Positions 17,802-26,176 of a DNA stretch of 64,000 nucleotides are shown here, piece after piece. The DNA comes from Methylobacterium sp. CB376 (GTDB taxonomy: Bacteria > Pseudomonadota > Alphaproteobacteria > Rhizobiales > Beijerinckiaceae). The notes beneath the pieces were generated by a model that worked only from the letters and a program-made list of their open reading frames with translations, did not search any database and had not been told where the DNA came from. The stretch covers positions 2,994,001-3,058,000 of the forward strand of contig NZ_CP121648.1 in assembly GCF_029714205.1 (NCBI RefSeq), given 5' to 3'. The position numbers and the translations under genes were made by a program. Position 1 is the first letter of the stretch; every line of letters begins with the position of its first letter.

Positions 17802-17836
17802 TCCGGGATCCGCTCGATCGAGCGGATCCCGGATCA
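17799..17836. terminator. Perfect 38-bp palindrome containing the kinase stop codon
   Basis: Positions 17799-17817 read TGATCCGGGATCCGCTCGA and 17818-17836 are the exact reverse complement. The opening TGA is the stop codon of the hybrid kinase. As RNA it would fold into a near-perfect hairpin and is a likely terminator, but no T tract follows. It is the palindromic half of the mosaic repeat family. Confidence 0.75.
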
Positions 17837-17938
17837 CGAGCCCGCGCGGCGCCTGAGCGCGGCGCCTGAGCGACGCCGACATCCGCATGGCCGAAGTCGG
17901 AGATGGCGAAGCCATCAACCGGATGTCGTAAGATCCGA
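17799..17938. repeat. Mosaic intergenic repeat, copy 2
   Basis: The 38-bp palindrome is followed by module B in plus orientation (GAGCCCGCGCGGCGCCTGAG...), here with a partial internal duplication of GCGGCGCCTGAGCG and a short inserted segment (GGAGATGGCGAAGCCATCA) resembling one in copy 6 at 31721. It fills the convergent gap between the hybrid kinase and the aldolase gene. Confidence 0.7.
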
Positions 17939-17942
17939 CCGT

Positions 17943-18617
17943 TCAGGGCGTGCCGGCCGCCGCGCCGCGCAGCCCGTAATCGGCGAAGCGCTCCAGCACC
18001 GCGTCGATCTCCGCGCGCGAGAGGATCACCGGACCGCCCTCGAGCTGCAGGCTGTGATGGTACTGCTTGGCGAGCGTCTCCAGCTCGACCGCCCGCCACA
18101 TCGCCTTCTCCAGGCTCTCGCCGATCGCGATGATGCCGTGGTTGGCGAGCAGGCAGGCGGTGCGGTCCCGGAGGGCCGCCAGCGCCTCCCGCGACAGGGC
18201 CTCGGTGCCGTAGAGCGCGTAGCCCGCGCAGCGCACGTCGTGGCCGCCGAAGGCCGCCACCATGTAGTGGCAGGCCGGGATCGACCGGCGGGTGATCGCG
18301 ATCGCCGTCGCGAAGGTCGGGTGCGCGTGGACCACCGCCCCGGCATCCGGGCGGCTGCGCAGGATGTCCCGGTGGAAGCGCCACTCGGTCGAGGGCTTGA
18401 GCGGGCCCTCCCAGACGCTCCCGTCGCCGTCGAGCGGCATCGCGGCGATCATCTCGGGCGTCATCAGGTCGTAGGGCGTGGCGCTCGGGGTGAGCAGCAT
18501 GCGCGCGCCGTGCCGCGCCGAGATGTTGCCGGCCGTGCCCTGGTTGAGGCCGTTGCGGTTCATCTCGCGGCACAGCGCCACGATCCTCTCCCGCAGGTGT
18601 CGCTCGGTCCCGTCCAT
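17943..18617 (-). CDS. Class II aldolase (L-fuculose-phosphate aldolase-like)
   Basis: 224 residues. The class II aldolase/adducin fold is clear: LNQGTAGNISARHG for phosphate binding, AVVHAHPTFATAIA with the two zinc-binding histidines, and LLANHGIIAIGES with the third. Such enzymes cleave sugar 1-phosphates such as fuculose- or rhamnulose-phosphate to dihydroxyacetone phosphate and an aldehyde, or act on related compounds. The ATG at 18617 follows a strong GGGGAGG ribosome site; an upstream ATG at 18737 adds an unconserved tail. No sugar kinase or isomerase is adjacent, so the substrate is open. Confidence 0.8.
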   Translation of the reverse strand: MDGTERHLRERIVALCREMNRNGLNQGTAGNISARHGARMLLTPSATPYDLMTPEMIAAMPLDGDGSVWEGPLKPSTEWRFHRDILRSRPDAGAVVHAHPTFATAIAITRRSIPACHYMVAAFGGHDVRCAGYALYGTEALSREALAALRDRTACLLANHGIIAIGESLEKAMWRAVELETLAKQYHHSLQLEGGPVILSRAEIDAVLERFADYGLRGAAAGTP

Positions 18618-19039
18618 CCGCACCTCCCCGCCTGCGCGCGCCTTATCACGGGCCGGCGGGCCGGTCATCGGCGGCCGTGACGCCCGGGACACAGCCCCAG
18701 CATCTGCCTTGCGCCGGATAGAATTGAGCCAGCTCATCGCCTATCATCCCCGCGGGAAGCCGCCGCGGGCGGGCCAGATGGCGCCGCGTGTCGCAGTGAC
18801 GTCACAATATAGCTGGCAAAACGGCCCCGTTGCGGGGCGCGGGACGGGCCGGTTCTGCTCGGGCGCGGCCGGAAGCGACGTGACGGATTGAAGTCGTCAT
18901 GCTTCTGTTAAGGACATCCTCTACCGCTCGGAGCGCCCGAGGGGGGATGCGACGGAATCCGGAACGGTGCGCCCGCCTCGGCGCGGCGCCGTCCCGGCCG
19001 AGCGCGCGGCAGCCCCCTTCCATCCGGAGAGCCGAAGCG
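18618..19039. promoter_or_regulatory. Divergent intergenic region, aldolase / pmtA
   Basis: About 420 bp between divergent genes. It holds the palindrome TGACGTCA at 18797-18804 followed by the AT-rich CAATATAG, and a small hairpin GCCCC-GTTGC-GGGGC at 18824-18838. These are candidate operator or promoter elements for pmtA, but nothing matches a known factor. No gene was recognised. Confidence 0.4.
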
Positions 19040-19729
19040 ATGTCCTCCATGCCCCACAGTCACGCCGCGACGGCGGACGCGATGCCCGCGCGGGATCTCG
19101 ACACCGACGCGGTGGCGAAGGCCTATGGCCGCTGGGCGCCGGTCTACGACCTGGTGTTCGGCCGCGTCTTCGCGCGGGGGCGCAGCCTGTCGATCGAGGC
19201 GGCCGAGCGGGTCGGCGGCCGCGTGCTGGAGGTCGGCGTCGGCACCGGCATCTCGCTCCCGGCCTACCGGCGCACGACGCGGCTCTACGGCGTCGACATC
19301 TCGGAGCCGATGCTGGAGAAGGCCCGCGAGCGCGTCCGCGGCCTGCGCCTGCAGAACGTCGAGGGGCTCGCGGTCATGGACGCGGAGCATCTCGACTTCC
19401 CGGACGGCGCCTTCGACGTGGTGGTGGCGCAGTACGTGGTCACGGCCGTGCCCGACCCGGAGGCCGCCCTCGACGAGTTCGCCCGCGTCGTGCGGCCGGG
19501 CGGCGAGATCGTGATCACCACGCGGATCGGGGCCGAGGGCGGCCTGCGCGGGGCGCTGGAGAAGGCCTTCTCGCCGATCGCCAACCGCCTCGGCTGGCGG
19601 ACCGAGTTCTCGTGGAGCCGCTACGCCCGCTGGGCCGAGGCCCATGGCGGGGTCTCCATCGTGGAGCGCCGCTCCCTGCCGCCGCTCGGCCATTTCTGCC
19701 TGATCCGCATCCGGAAGGCGGCCGGCTGA
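19040..19729 (+). CDS. pmtA: Phosphatidylethanolamine N-methyltransferase, PmtA type
   Basis: 229 residues. A class I SAM-dependent methyltransferase: motif I is RVLEVGVGTGISL, followed by LYGVDISEPMLEKAR, an acidic MDAEHLDFPDGAFD loop and AQYVVTAVPDPEA. The N-terminal YGRWAPVYDLVFGRVFARGR and the length match the soluble alphaproteobacterial PmtA that methylates phosphatidylethanolamine stepwise to phosphatidylcholine, so it should work at the inner membrane surface. The ATG at 19040 was chosen because the homologous region starts soon after it and a GGAGA lies upstream; the frame is open further upstream. A related quinone or phospholipid methyltransferase is the main alternative. Confidence 0.8.
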   Translation: MSSMPHSHAATADAMPARDLDTDAVAKAYGRWAPVYDLVFGRVFARGRSLSIEAAERVGGRVLEVGVGTGISLPAYRRTTRLYGVDISEPMLEKARERVRGLRLQNVEGLAVMDAEHLDFPDGAFDVVVAQYVVTAVPDPEAALDEFARVVRPGGEIVITTRIGAEGGLRGALEKAFSPIANRLGWRTEFSWSRYARWAEAHGGVSIVERRSLPPLGHFCLIRIRKAAG

Positions 19730-19744
19730 GGCCATTCCCACGCG

Positions 19745-19914
19745 ATCCCGGATCCGGGTTCCGGTTGATCCAGGCGGATCCCGGATCACCAGCCCGCGCG
19801 GCGCTTGAGCGAAGCCCAAATCCGCCATCCCGAAGGGATCAAGCGGATCACCAGCCCGCGCGGCGCCTGAGCGAAGCCCAAATCCGCCATCCCGAAGGGA
19901 TCAAGCGGATCGGG
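19745..19914. repeat. Mosaic intergenic repeat, copy 3, with a 62-bp tandem duplication
   Basis: A palindromic half (GATCCCGGATCCGGG... GGATCCCGGATC, 19744-19787) leads into two tandem copies of a 62-bp unit, 19785-19846 and 19847-19908, that differ at a single base (CGCTTGAGC versus CGCCTGAGC). Each unit contains AGCCCGCGCGGCGC and ends in GGGATCAAGCGG. It lies between pmtA and the Mpo1-like gene, both on the plus strand. Confidence 0.8.
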
Positions 19915-19934
19915 CATGAGAGGAGACAGGTGCG

Positions 19935-20549
19935 ATGACGAGCTTTCTCGAGGCGCTGCGGATCCAGCGCTGGGACGACCACCGCTACTATCACCACAGC
20001 CGGATCAACCAGTCGCTGCACCTCGTGAGCGCGGTGAGCTTCCTGGTCGCCTACGCGATGGCGTTCAAGGACCCGGCCATGGCGGCCGTGATCGGCTGGC
20101 TGGTTTCGATGCTGTCCCGGCAGGCGGGCCACTTCTTCTTCGAGCCGCACGGCTACGACGAGGTGAACCAGGCCACCCACGAGCACAAGGAGGAGATCAA
20201 GGTCGGCTACAACCTGCAGCGCAAGGTCGTGCTGATGGCGGTGTGGGCGTTGTCGCCGCTGCCGCTCTACTACGACCCGACCTTCTTCGGCCTGTTCGCG
20301 GAGCCGGAGGGTCCGCTGGACGTGATGCGGCAGGTCGGCCTGATCTGGCTGGCGATCGCGGTCGGCGGCCTGCTGTTCCGGGTGGCGCAGCTCTGCCTGA
20401 CGCAGAGCGTGCAGACGGGCCTGGTCTGGGCGACCAAGATCCTCACCGACCCGTTCCACGACATCAAACTCTACTACAAGTCGCCGCTCTACCTCCTCCA
20501 GGGCGAGCTGATCGACCGCGGCGGCGACGTGGCGCACAAGCCCAACTGA
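19935..20549 (+). CDS. Mpo1-like (DUF962-type) integral membrane protein
   Basis: 204 residues with about four hydrophobic helices (35-65, 98-115, 135-160 and a weaker one). RYYHHSRINQSLHLVSAVSF and LSRQAGHFFFEPHGYDEVN resemble the histidine-containing blocks of yeast Mpo1 (YHHNPKNVLIHS; FQFVGHGVFEKRRP), a 2-hydroxy fatty acid dioxygenase acting in fatty acid alpha-oxidation. Conserved His at 17, 18, 29, 64 and 71 could bind iron. The match is by eye and moderate; the protein is longer than Mpo1. The AGGAGACAGGTGCG before the ATG is a fair ribosome site. Confidence 0.6.
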   Translation: MTSFLEALRIQRWDDHRYYHHSRINQSLHLVSAVSFLVAYAMAFKDPAMAAVIGWLVSMLSRQAGHFFFEPHGYDEVNQATHEHKEEIKVGYNLQRKVVLMAVWALSPLPLYYDPTFFGLFAEPEGPLDVMRQVGLIWLAIAVGGLLFRVAQLCLTQSVQTGLVWATKILTDPFHDIKLYYKSPLYLLQGELIDRGGDVAHKPN

Positions 20550-20566
20550 TGGCCCGCGGCGGCGCG

Positions 20567-20589
20567 GCCCCCGCCCTCCGGGCGGGGGC
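20567..20589. terminator. Bidirectional terminator hairpin
   Basis: A perfect 9-bp stem GCCCCCGCC (20567-20575) / GGCGGGGGC (20581-20589) with loop CTCCG lies between the convergent Mpo1-like and Old Yellow Enzyme genes, followed by TCGTCGGCTTT. It is a good terminator candidate for the plus strand. Confidence 0.65.
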
Positions 20590-20652
20590 TCGTCGGCTTT
20601 CCAGCGACCGTTTCCGCCTCCCGGCCCGGTGAGGACGCGATCGGCGGCGCGC

Positions 20653-21774
20653 TCAGCGCTGGCCGAAGGCGGCGTCCTTGAACAGTTCCTTGAACTCGCG
20701 GGGCTGCGAGCGCCAGTACTGTTTCGGCGCGTGCACGCGGGCGCCGAGTTCGGCCGCGGCGTGCCAGGGCCAGCGCGGATCGTACAGCATGGCGCGGGCG
20801 AGCGAGACCGCGTCCGCCCGCCCCTCCTGCAGGATCTGCTCGGCCTGGGCCGGCGTGGTGATCAGGCCGACCGCGATGGTGACGAGGTCGGTCGCCTGCC
20901 GGACCCGCTCGGCGAAGGGCACCTGGTAGCCCGGGCCGAGGGCGATCTTCTGCCTGGGCGAGACGCCGCCGGTGGAGACGTGGATCGCCGCGGCGCCGCG
21001 CTCCTTCAGCGCCTGCGCGAAGGCGACGGTCTGCTCGACCTCCCAGCCCTGCTCCACCCAATCCGTCGCCGAGACCCGCGCCCAGACCGGCTTGCCCGCC
21101 GGCACCGCGTCGCGCACCGCGTCGAACACCTCGAGCGGGAAGCGCATCCGGTTCTCCAGGCTGCCGCCATAGACGTCGGCGCGCTGGTTGGAGAGGGGCG
21201 AGAGGAACTGATGCAGCAGGTAGCCGTGCGCGGCGTGGAGTTCGACCGCGTCGATGCCGAGCCGCATGGCCCGCTTGGCGGTGGCGACGAAGTCGTCGCG
21301 GATGCGCTTCAGGTCGGCGGCGTCGAGGGCGCGCGGCGCCACCTCGCCCTCCGCGTGCGGGAGCGGAGAGGGCGCCTCGGTGAGCCAGCCGTAGGGATGG
21401 TCGGGGGCGATCTGCGCGCCGCCGTCCCAGGGGGCCTGGCTCGACGCCTTGCGGCCCGCATGCGCGAGCTGGATGCAGATCGGCCGCGGCGCGTAATCGC
21501 GGATCGCCGCCAGCACGCGGCCGAGCTCGCGCTCGCAGGCATCGTTGTAGAGGCCGAGATCGCCGGAGGTGATGCGCGCCTCGGGCGACACGGCGGTCGC
21601 CTCCAGGGTGAGCAGCCCGGCGCCCGACATCGCGAGCTGTCCGAGATGCATCATGTGCCAGTCGCTCGCCTCGCCGTCCCGCGCCGAGTACTGGCACATC
21701 GGGGCGATGATGATGCGGTTCTCAAGTTCCAGGCTGTCGAGGCGCAGGGGCTCGAACAGGCGGGGCGCGGTCAT
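20653..21774 (-). CDS. NADH:flavin oxidoreductase, Old Yellow Enzyme family (YqjM-like)
   Basis: 373 residues. A TIM-barrel FMN enzyme of the thermophilic-like/YqjM class: ENRIIIAPMCQYSA near the N-terminus with the class-specific Cys, CIQLAHAGRKAS, GIDAVELHAAHGYLLHQFLS with the substrate-binding histidines, and NQRADVYGGSLENR. These enzymes reduce activated alkenes (enones, maleimides) with NAD(P)H, often in detoxification. The ATG at 21774 is preceded by a CCGGAGGT-like region on the minus strand and matches the family start MTAPRLFEPL. The propionyl-CoA synthetase gene lies 104 bp upstream on the same strand. Confidence 0.85.
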   Translation of the reverse strand: MTAPRLFEPLRLDSLELENRIIIAPMCQYSARDGEASDWHMMHLGQLAMSGAGLLTLEATAVSPEARITSGDLGLYNDACERELGRVLAAIRDYAPRPICIQLAHAGRKASSQAPWDGGAQIAPDHPYGWLTEAPSPLPHAEGEVAPRALDAADLKRIRDDFVATAKRAMRLGIDAVELHAAHGYLLHQFLSPLSNQRADVYGGSLENRMRFPLEVFDAVRDAVPAGKPVWARVSATDWVEQGWEVEQTVAFAQALKERGAAAIHVSTGGVSPRQKIALGPGYQVPFAERVRQATDLVTIAVGLITTPAQAEQILQEGRADAVSLARAMLYDPRWPWHAAAELGARVHAPKQYWRSQPREFKELFKDAAFGQR

Positions 21775-21878
21775 GCGGGAGACCTCCGTTGGCGGACCGC
21801 GTCTATCTGGACGCGGCGCGCCCGCCCGGAAAGCCCTCCGGGCCTCCCCGCGCATCATCCCCGCGCCGCGGGCATGTC

Positions 21879-23804
21879 TCAGCCGAGGCCGCGCGCCCGC
21901 AGGGTCGCGCCGATCTCGTCCAGGATGGCGGGATCGTCGATGGTCGGCGGGGTGGTCCAGGGCTCGCCGTCGGCGATCTTCTTCATCGTGCCGCGCAGGA
22001 TCTTGCCCGAGCGGGTCTTGGGCAGCCGCCCGACCGTCAGGGCGAGCTTGAAGGCGGCGACCGGGCCGATGCGCTCGCGCACCAGGGCCACCAGCTCGCC
22101 CTCGACCTCGACGGGGGAGCGGGCGACGCCGGATTTCAGCACCACGAAGCCGCAGGGCACCTCGCCCTTCAGGCTGTCGCGGATGCCGATGACCGCGCAT
22201 TCGGCCACGGCCGGGTGGGAGGCCAGCACCTCCTCCATGCCGCCGGTGGAGAGCCGGTGGCCCGCCACGTTGATGATGTCGTCGGTCCGGCCCATGACGT
22301 AGACGTAGCCGTCGCGGTCGAGGAAGCCGGCATCCGAGGTGTTGTAGTAGCCCGGGAAGGTGGCGAGGTAGCTCTCGCGGAAGCGCTCGTCCTGCTGCCA
22401 GAGGGTCGGCAGGCAGCCGGGGGGCAGCGGCAGCGCGATCGCGATCGTGCCCATCGTGTCCGGGGGCACCGGCCTGCCGCCCTCGTCGAGCACCTGCACG
22501 TCGTAGCCCGGCATGGCGACGGTCGGGCTGCCGTGCTTGACCGGCAGGATGCCGAGGCCGACCGGGTTCGCGGCGATCGGCCAGCCGGTCTCGGTCTGCC
22601 ACCAATGGTCGACGACCGGCACGGCGAGGATGCGCTCCGCCCAGGCGACGGTGTCCGGATCGGCCCGCTCGCCCGCCAGGAACAGGGTGCGGAAGCCCGA
22701 CAGGTCGTGCCCGCGCAGCAGGGACGCCTCGGGATCCTCCTTCTTGACCGCGCGCAGCGCCGTCGGCGCGGTGAACAGGGCGACGGCCCCGGTCTCGGCG
22801 ATGACCCGCCAGAAGGCGCCCGCATCGGGCGTGCCGACCGGCTTGCCCTCGTACAGGACGGTGGTGCAGCCGTGCAGGAGCGGCCCGTAGACGATGTAGG
22901 AATGGCCGACGACCCAGCCGACGTCGGAGGCGCACCAATACACCTCGCCGGGCCGGATGCCGTAGAGGTTCGGCATCGACCAGGCGAGCGCCGCGAGGTA
23001 GCCGCCCGTGTCGCGCACCACGCCCTTCGGCTTGCCGGTCGTGCCGGACGTGTACAGGATGTAGAGCGGGTCGGTGGCGGCCACCGGCAGGCAGGGCGCC
23101 CGCCGCCCGGCGGCGCGGGCTTCGGCGACCGCCGCGGCCCAGTCGCGGTCGCGTCCGGCCGCCAGGGCGGCCTCGGCCTGGGGGCGCTGCAGGATCAGGC
23201 AGGCGAGCGGCCTGTGGGCGGAGAGCCGGCAGGCCTCGTCGAGGAGGGGCTTGTAGGCGACGACCCGCCCCGGCTCGATCCCGCAGGAGGCCGCGAGCAC
23301 AACCTTGGGGGCCGCATCCTCGATGCGGGCGGCCAGTTCCTTGGCGGCGAAGCCCCCGAACACGACCGAGTGGACCGCGCCGAGGCGGGCGCAGGCGAGC
23401 ATCCCGAACAGCGCCTCGGGCACCATCGGCATGTAGAGCACGACGCGGTCGCCGCGCCCGACGCCGAGATCCTGCAGCACGGCGGCGAGGAAAGCGACCT
23501 CGTCCTGCAACTCGGCGTAGGTGATGCGCCGCTTGGTGCCGGTGACGGGGGAATCGTAGAGGATCGCCGCCTGCTCGCCGCGGCCCGCCGCCACGTGGCG
23601 GTCGACGGCGTTGTGGCAGGCATTGACCTCGGCGCCGACGAACCAGCGGCCGTAGATCCCGGCCTGCGGGTCGAAGACGCGGTCGGCCGGCCGGTGCCAG
23701 TCGATGGCGCCGGCCGCCTCGGCCCAGAACCCGGCGGGATCCGCCTTCCAGGCCCCGTAGACCTCCGCGTAGCGGCTCTGCGTCGTGCTCCCGAGCGGCG
23801 CCAT
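21879..23804 (-). CDS. prpE: Propionyl-CoA synthetase
   Basis: 641 residues, typical for the acetyl/propionyl-CoA synthetase branch of AMP-forming ligases. ATP motif LYTSGTTGKPKGVV, the WWQTETGWP block, DGYVYVMGRTDDIIN hinge and the C-terminal KTRSGKILR with the catalytic Lys are all intact. The sequence WCASDVGWVVGHSYIVYGPL is the PrpE/Acs signature. Propionyl-CoA synthetase is favoured over acetyl-CoA synthetase by the N-terminal RYAEVYGAWKADPAGFWAEAA and the ITYAELQDEV pattern. It activates propionate for the methylmalonyl-CoA or methylcitrate route. Divergent from the second acyl-CoA ligase gene, with 206 bp between them. Confidence 0.8.
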   Translation of the reverse strand: MAPLGSTTQSRYAEVYGAWKADPAGFWAEAAGAIDWHRPADRVFDPQAGIYGRWFVGAEVNACHNAVDRHVAAGRGEQAAILYDSPVTGTKRRITYAELQDEVAFLAAVLQDLGVGRGDRVVLYMPMVPEALFGMLACARLGAVHSVVFGGFAAKELAARIEDAAPKVVLAASCGIEPGRVVAYKPLLDEACRLSAHRPLACLILQRPQAEAALAAGRDRDWAAAVAEARAAGRRAPCLPVAATDPLYILYTSGTTGKPKGVVRDTGGYLAALAWSMPNLYGIRPGEVYWCASDVGWVVGHSYIVYGPLLHGCTTVLYEGKPVGTPDAGAFWRVIAETGAVALFTAPTALRAVKKEDPEASLLRGHDLSGFRTLFLAGERADPDTVAWAERILAVPVVDHWWQTETGWPIAANPVGLGILPVKHGSPTVAMPGYDVQVLDEGGRPVPPDTMGTIAIALPLPPGCLPTLWQQDERFRESYLATFPGYYNTSDAGFLDRDGYVYVMGRTDDIINVAGHRLSTGGMEEVLASHPAVAECAVIGIRDSLKGEVPCGFVVLKSGVARSPVEVEGELVALVRERIGPVAAFKLALTVGRLPKTRSGKILRGTMKKIADGEPWTTPPTIDDPAILDEIGATLRARGLG

Positions 23805-24010
23805 GGCCTGCCTCCCTGGTCGGGCCGCGGGGCGCCGGTCCGGCGCCGCGGCTCCTGGTTGGGGTGAGCTTTAAGCGACCCGCCGGCGCCGGTGAATCCG
23901 CCGATGCGCCTACGCCTTTGGTGGGACGGCCCGCATCTTGCGATTTTTCTCGCCGCGGCGGCCCGCTACATTGCGCCAGGGGCGCGCGACGCGCCACGGG
24001 AGGCATCCGC

Positions 24011-25642
24011 ATGAGTGCCGGGACCATCTACGACCATGGCCTCGACCGGAATCCGGCCAATTTCCAGCCGCTGACGCCCCTCACCTTCCTGGAGCGCGCG
24101 GCCACCGTGTTTCCGGACCACGTGGCGGTGGTGCACGGGCCGCTGCGGCATTCCTACGCGAACCTCTACGCGCGCACCCGCCGGCTCGCCTCGGCGCTCG
24201 CGGCGCGCGGGATCGGGCGCGGCGACACGGTGGCGGTGATGCTCGCCAACACGCCGGCCATGATCGAGTGCCACTACGGCGTGCCGATGACCGGCGCCGT
24301 GCTCAACACCCTCAACACCCGCCTCGACGCGGCGATCATCGCCTTCTGCCTCGATCACGGCGAGGCCAAGGTGCTGATCACCGACCGGGAATTCGCGCGG
24401 GTGATCAAGCCGGCGCTGGCGCTCGCCAAGGTCAGGCCGCTCGTCATCGACTACGACGACCCGGAATTCGGCGGCGAGGGCGAGCGCCTGGGCAGCCTGG
24501 ATTACGAGGCCTTCCTCGCCTCCGGCGACCCCGCCCACGCCTGGTCCCTGCCCGGCGACGAGTGGGACGCGATCTCGCTCAACTACACGTCCGGGACCAC
24601 GGGCGATCCGAAGGGGGTCGTCTACCATCACCGCGGCGCCTCGCTGCTCGCGGTCGGCAACGTGATCACCACCGGCCTCGGCAAGCACCCGGTCTATCTC
24701 TGGACCCTGCCGATGTTTCACTGCAACGGCTGGTGCTTTCCCTGGACCCTGTCGGTGGTGGCGGGCACGCATGTCTGCCTGCGGCAGGTGCGGGCCAAGC
24801 CGATGTACGACGCGATCGCCGATCACGGCGTCACGCATCTCTGCGGCGCGCCGATCGTGATGCAGCTCCTGCTGAACGCGCCCGCGGCGGAGCGCCGGGC
24901 GCTGCCGCACCGGGTGTCGTTCTTCACCGCCGCCGCCCCCCCGCCCGAGGCGGTCCTGGCCGGCATGGCGGAGGCGGGCTTCGACGTGACCCACCTCTAC
25001 GGCCTCACCGAGACCTACGGGCCGGCGGTGGTCAACGAGTGGCACGCGGATTGGGACGCGCTGACCAAGCCCGAGCAGGCGGCCCGCAAGGCGCGCCAGG
25101 GCGTGCGCTACCCGCCCCTCGAAGCGCTCGACGTGCTCGATCCCGAGACGATGCGGCCGGTGCCGGCGGACGGGCAGAGCCTCGGCGAGGTGATGTTCCG
25201 CGGCAACGTGGTGATGCGCGGCTACCTCAAGAACCCGACCGCCACCCAGGCCGCGTTCCGGGGCGGCTGGTTCCACTCGGGCGATCTCGGCGTCAAGCAC
25301 CCGGACGGCTACATCCAGCTCAAGGACCGCTCGAAGGACATCATCATCTCGGGGGGCGAGAACATCTCGTCGATCGAGGTGGAGGAGGCCTTGTTCAAGC
25401 ACCCGGCCGTGGCGGCGGCCGCGGTCGTCGCCAAGCCGGACGAGAAATGGGGCGAGACGCCCTGCGCCTTCGTGGAGCTGAAAGGGTCCGAGATGGTCTC
25501 GGCCGAGGAGCTGATCGGCTGGTGCCGGCAATCGCTCGCCGGCTACAAAGTGCCCAAGCACGTCGTCTTCACGGAACTCCCGAAGACGTCGACCGGCAAG
25601 ATCCAGAAATTCGTGCTGCGGGAGATGGCGAAAGCGCTGTGA
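24011..25642 (+). CDS. AMP-dependent acyl-CoA ligase (medium-chain / methylmercaptopropionyl-type)
   Basis: 543 residues. LNYTSGTTGDPKGVVYHH is the ATP/AMP motif, LYGLTETYGPA the acyl-adenylate region, WFHSGDLGVKHPDGYIQLKDR the hinge and LPKTSTGKIQKF the C-terminal Lys. The N-terminal NFQPLTPLTFLERAATVFPDHVAV is typical of the fadD3/DmdB-like acyl-CoA ligases rather than acetyl-CoA synthetase. Substrate is probably a short to medium chain fatty acid; it cannot be fixed from sequence. ATG 24011 follows GGGAGGCATCCGC; the open frame upstream to 23864 is intergenic. Possibly works with the neighbouring prpE in organic acid use. Confidence 0.8.
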   Translation: MSAGTIYDHGLDRNPANFQPLTPLTFLERAATVFPDHVAVVHGPLRHSYANLYARTRRLASALAARGIGRGDTVAVMLANTPAMIECHYGVPMTGAVLNTLNTRLDAAIIAFCLDHGEAKVLITDREFARVIKPALALAKVRPLVIDYDDPEFGGEGERLGSLDYEAFLASGDPAHAWSLPGDEWDAISLNYTSGTTGDPKGVVYHHRGASLLAVGNVITTGLGKHPVYLWTLPMFHCNGWCFPWTLSVVAGTHVCLRQVRAKPMYDAIADHGVTHLCGAPIVMQLLLNAPAAERRALPHRVSFFTAAAPPPEAVLAGMAEAGFDVTHLYGLTETYGPAVVNEWHADWDALTKPEQAARKARQGVRYPPLEALDVLDPETMRPVPADGQSLGEVMFRGNVVMRGYLKNPTATQAAFRGGWFHSGDLGVKHPDGYIQLKDRSKDIIISGGENISSIEVEEALFKHPAVAAAAVVAKPDEKWGETPCAFVELKGSEMVSAEELIGWCRQSLAGYKVPKHVVFTELPKTSTGKIQKFVLREMAKAL

Positions 25643-25645
25643 CAC

Positions 25646-25784
25646 GACATCCGACGGGTTGCGTCACCATGCAGATGTCGGCTTCGCTCACGCGCCGCGC
25701 AGGCTCGTGATCCGGGATCCGCTGCGATCAAGCGGATCCCGCATCATCCGCTGCCCGGACGTGATCGTCCGGGCAGCGGATGAT
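25646..25784. repeat. Mosaic intergenic repeat, copy 4 (modules B, palindrome and A together)
   Basis: The most complete copy: module B on the minus strand (25646-25707), then the GATCCGGGATCCGCT...AGCGGATCCCG palindrome (about 25710-25742), then the second palindrome CCGCTGCCCGGACGTGATCG and its inverted partner up to 25783. It starts a few bases after the acyl-CoA ligase stop and could act as its terminator. Confidence 0.75.
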
Positions 25785-26176
25785 GCGGCGCGGCCGATGA
25801 GGTCCCCCCTCTTCCCGGGCCCGTTCGGCCCCGCATGGCGGGAGCGGGGCGGACGGAGATCCGGAGACAAGGGGGACTTGGGGGGACTTGGGAGGGGGAC
25901 TTGGGACAGGCCGGGCCTTGAGAAACCGTGCCGCCGGCGGCCTTCGATCGCTCTGCGGAACCGGTGCGCAGAGAATCGTGCGAGGGGCCGGCGCGGCGGC
26001 CGCGCGACCGCGGCGCGGCGTGTCGATGGAGTGTCGTGGGGGATGGCTCGCCTGGACCGCGAGCGCCTCGTCCGAACCGGGACGGTGTCGGGATCCTCAC
26101 CGCACCGACCGCCACGCGGTCGCCGGGACTTCCGTTCCGTTCGAACGGGGCCGCCCGAGGTCTGGCGGCGCGGAGC
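25785..26176. other. Convergent intergenic region with a G-run cluster
   Basis: About 390 bp with no recognisable gene between the acyl-CoA ligase and the first YdcH-like gene. It contains three copies of GGGGGACTTGGG-like sequence at 25871-25905, with G runs of 5, 6, 3, 5 and 3 separated by 1-4 bases. That pattern fits an intramolecular G-quadruplex on the plus strand. Confidence 0.5.

Noticed and set aside
14835..17918. A 1027-residue open frame on the minus strand opposite the hybrid kinase
   Set aside because: Its composition is low-complexity Arg/Ala/Gly/Pro with no motif, and it is antisense to a protein with clear kinase domains; it arises from GC-rich third positions.
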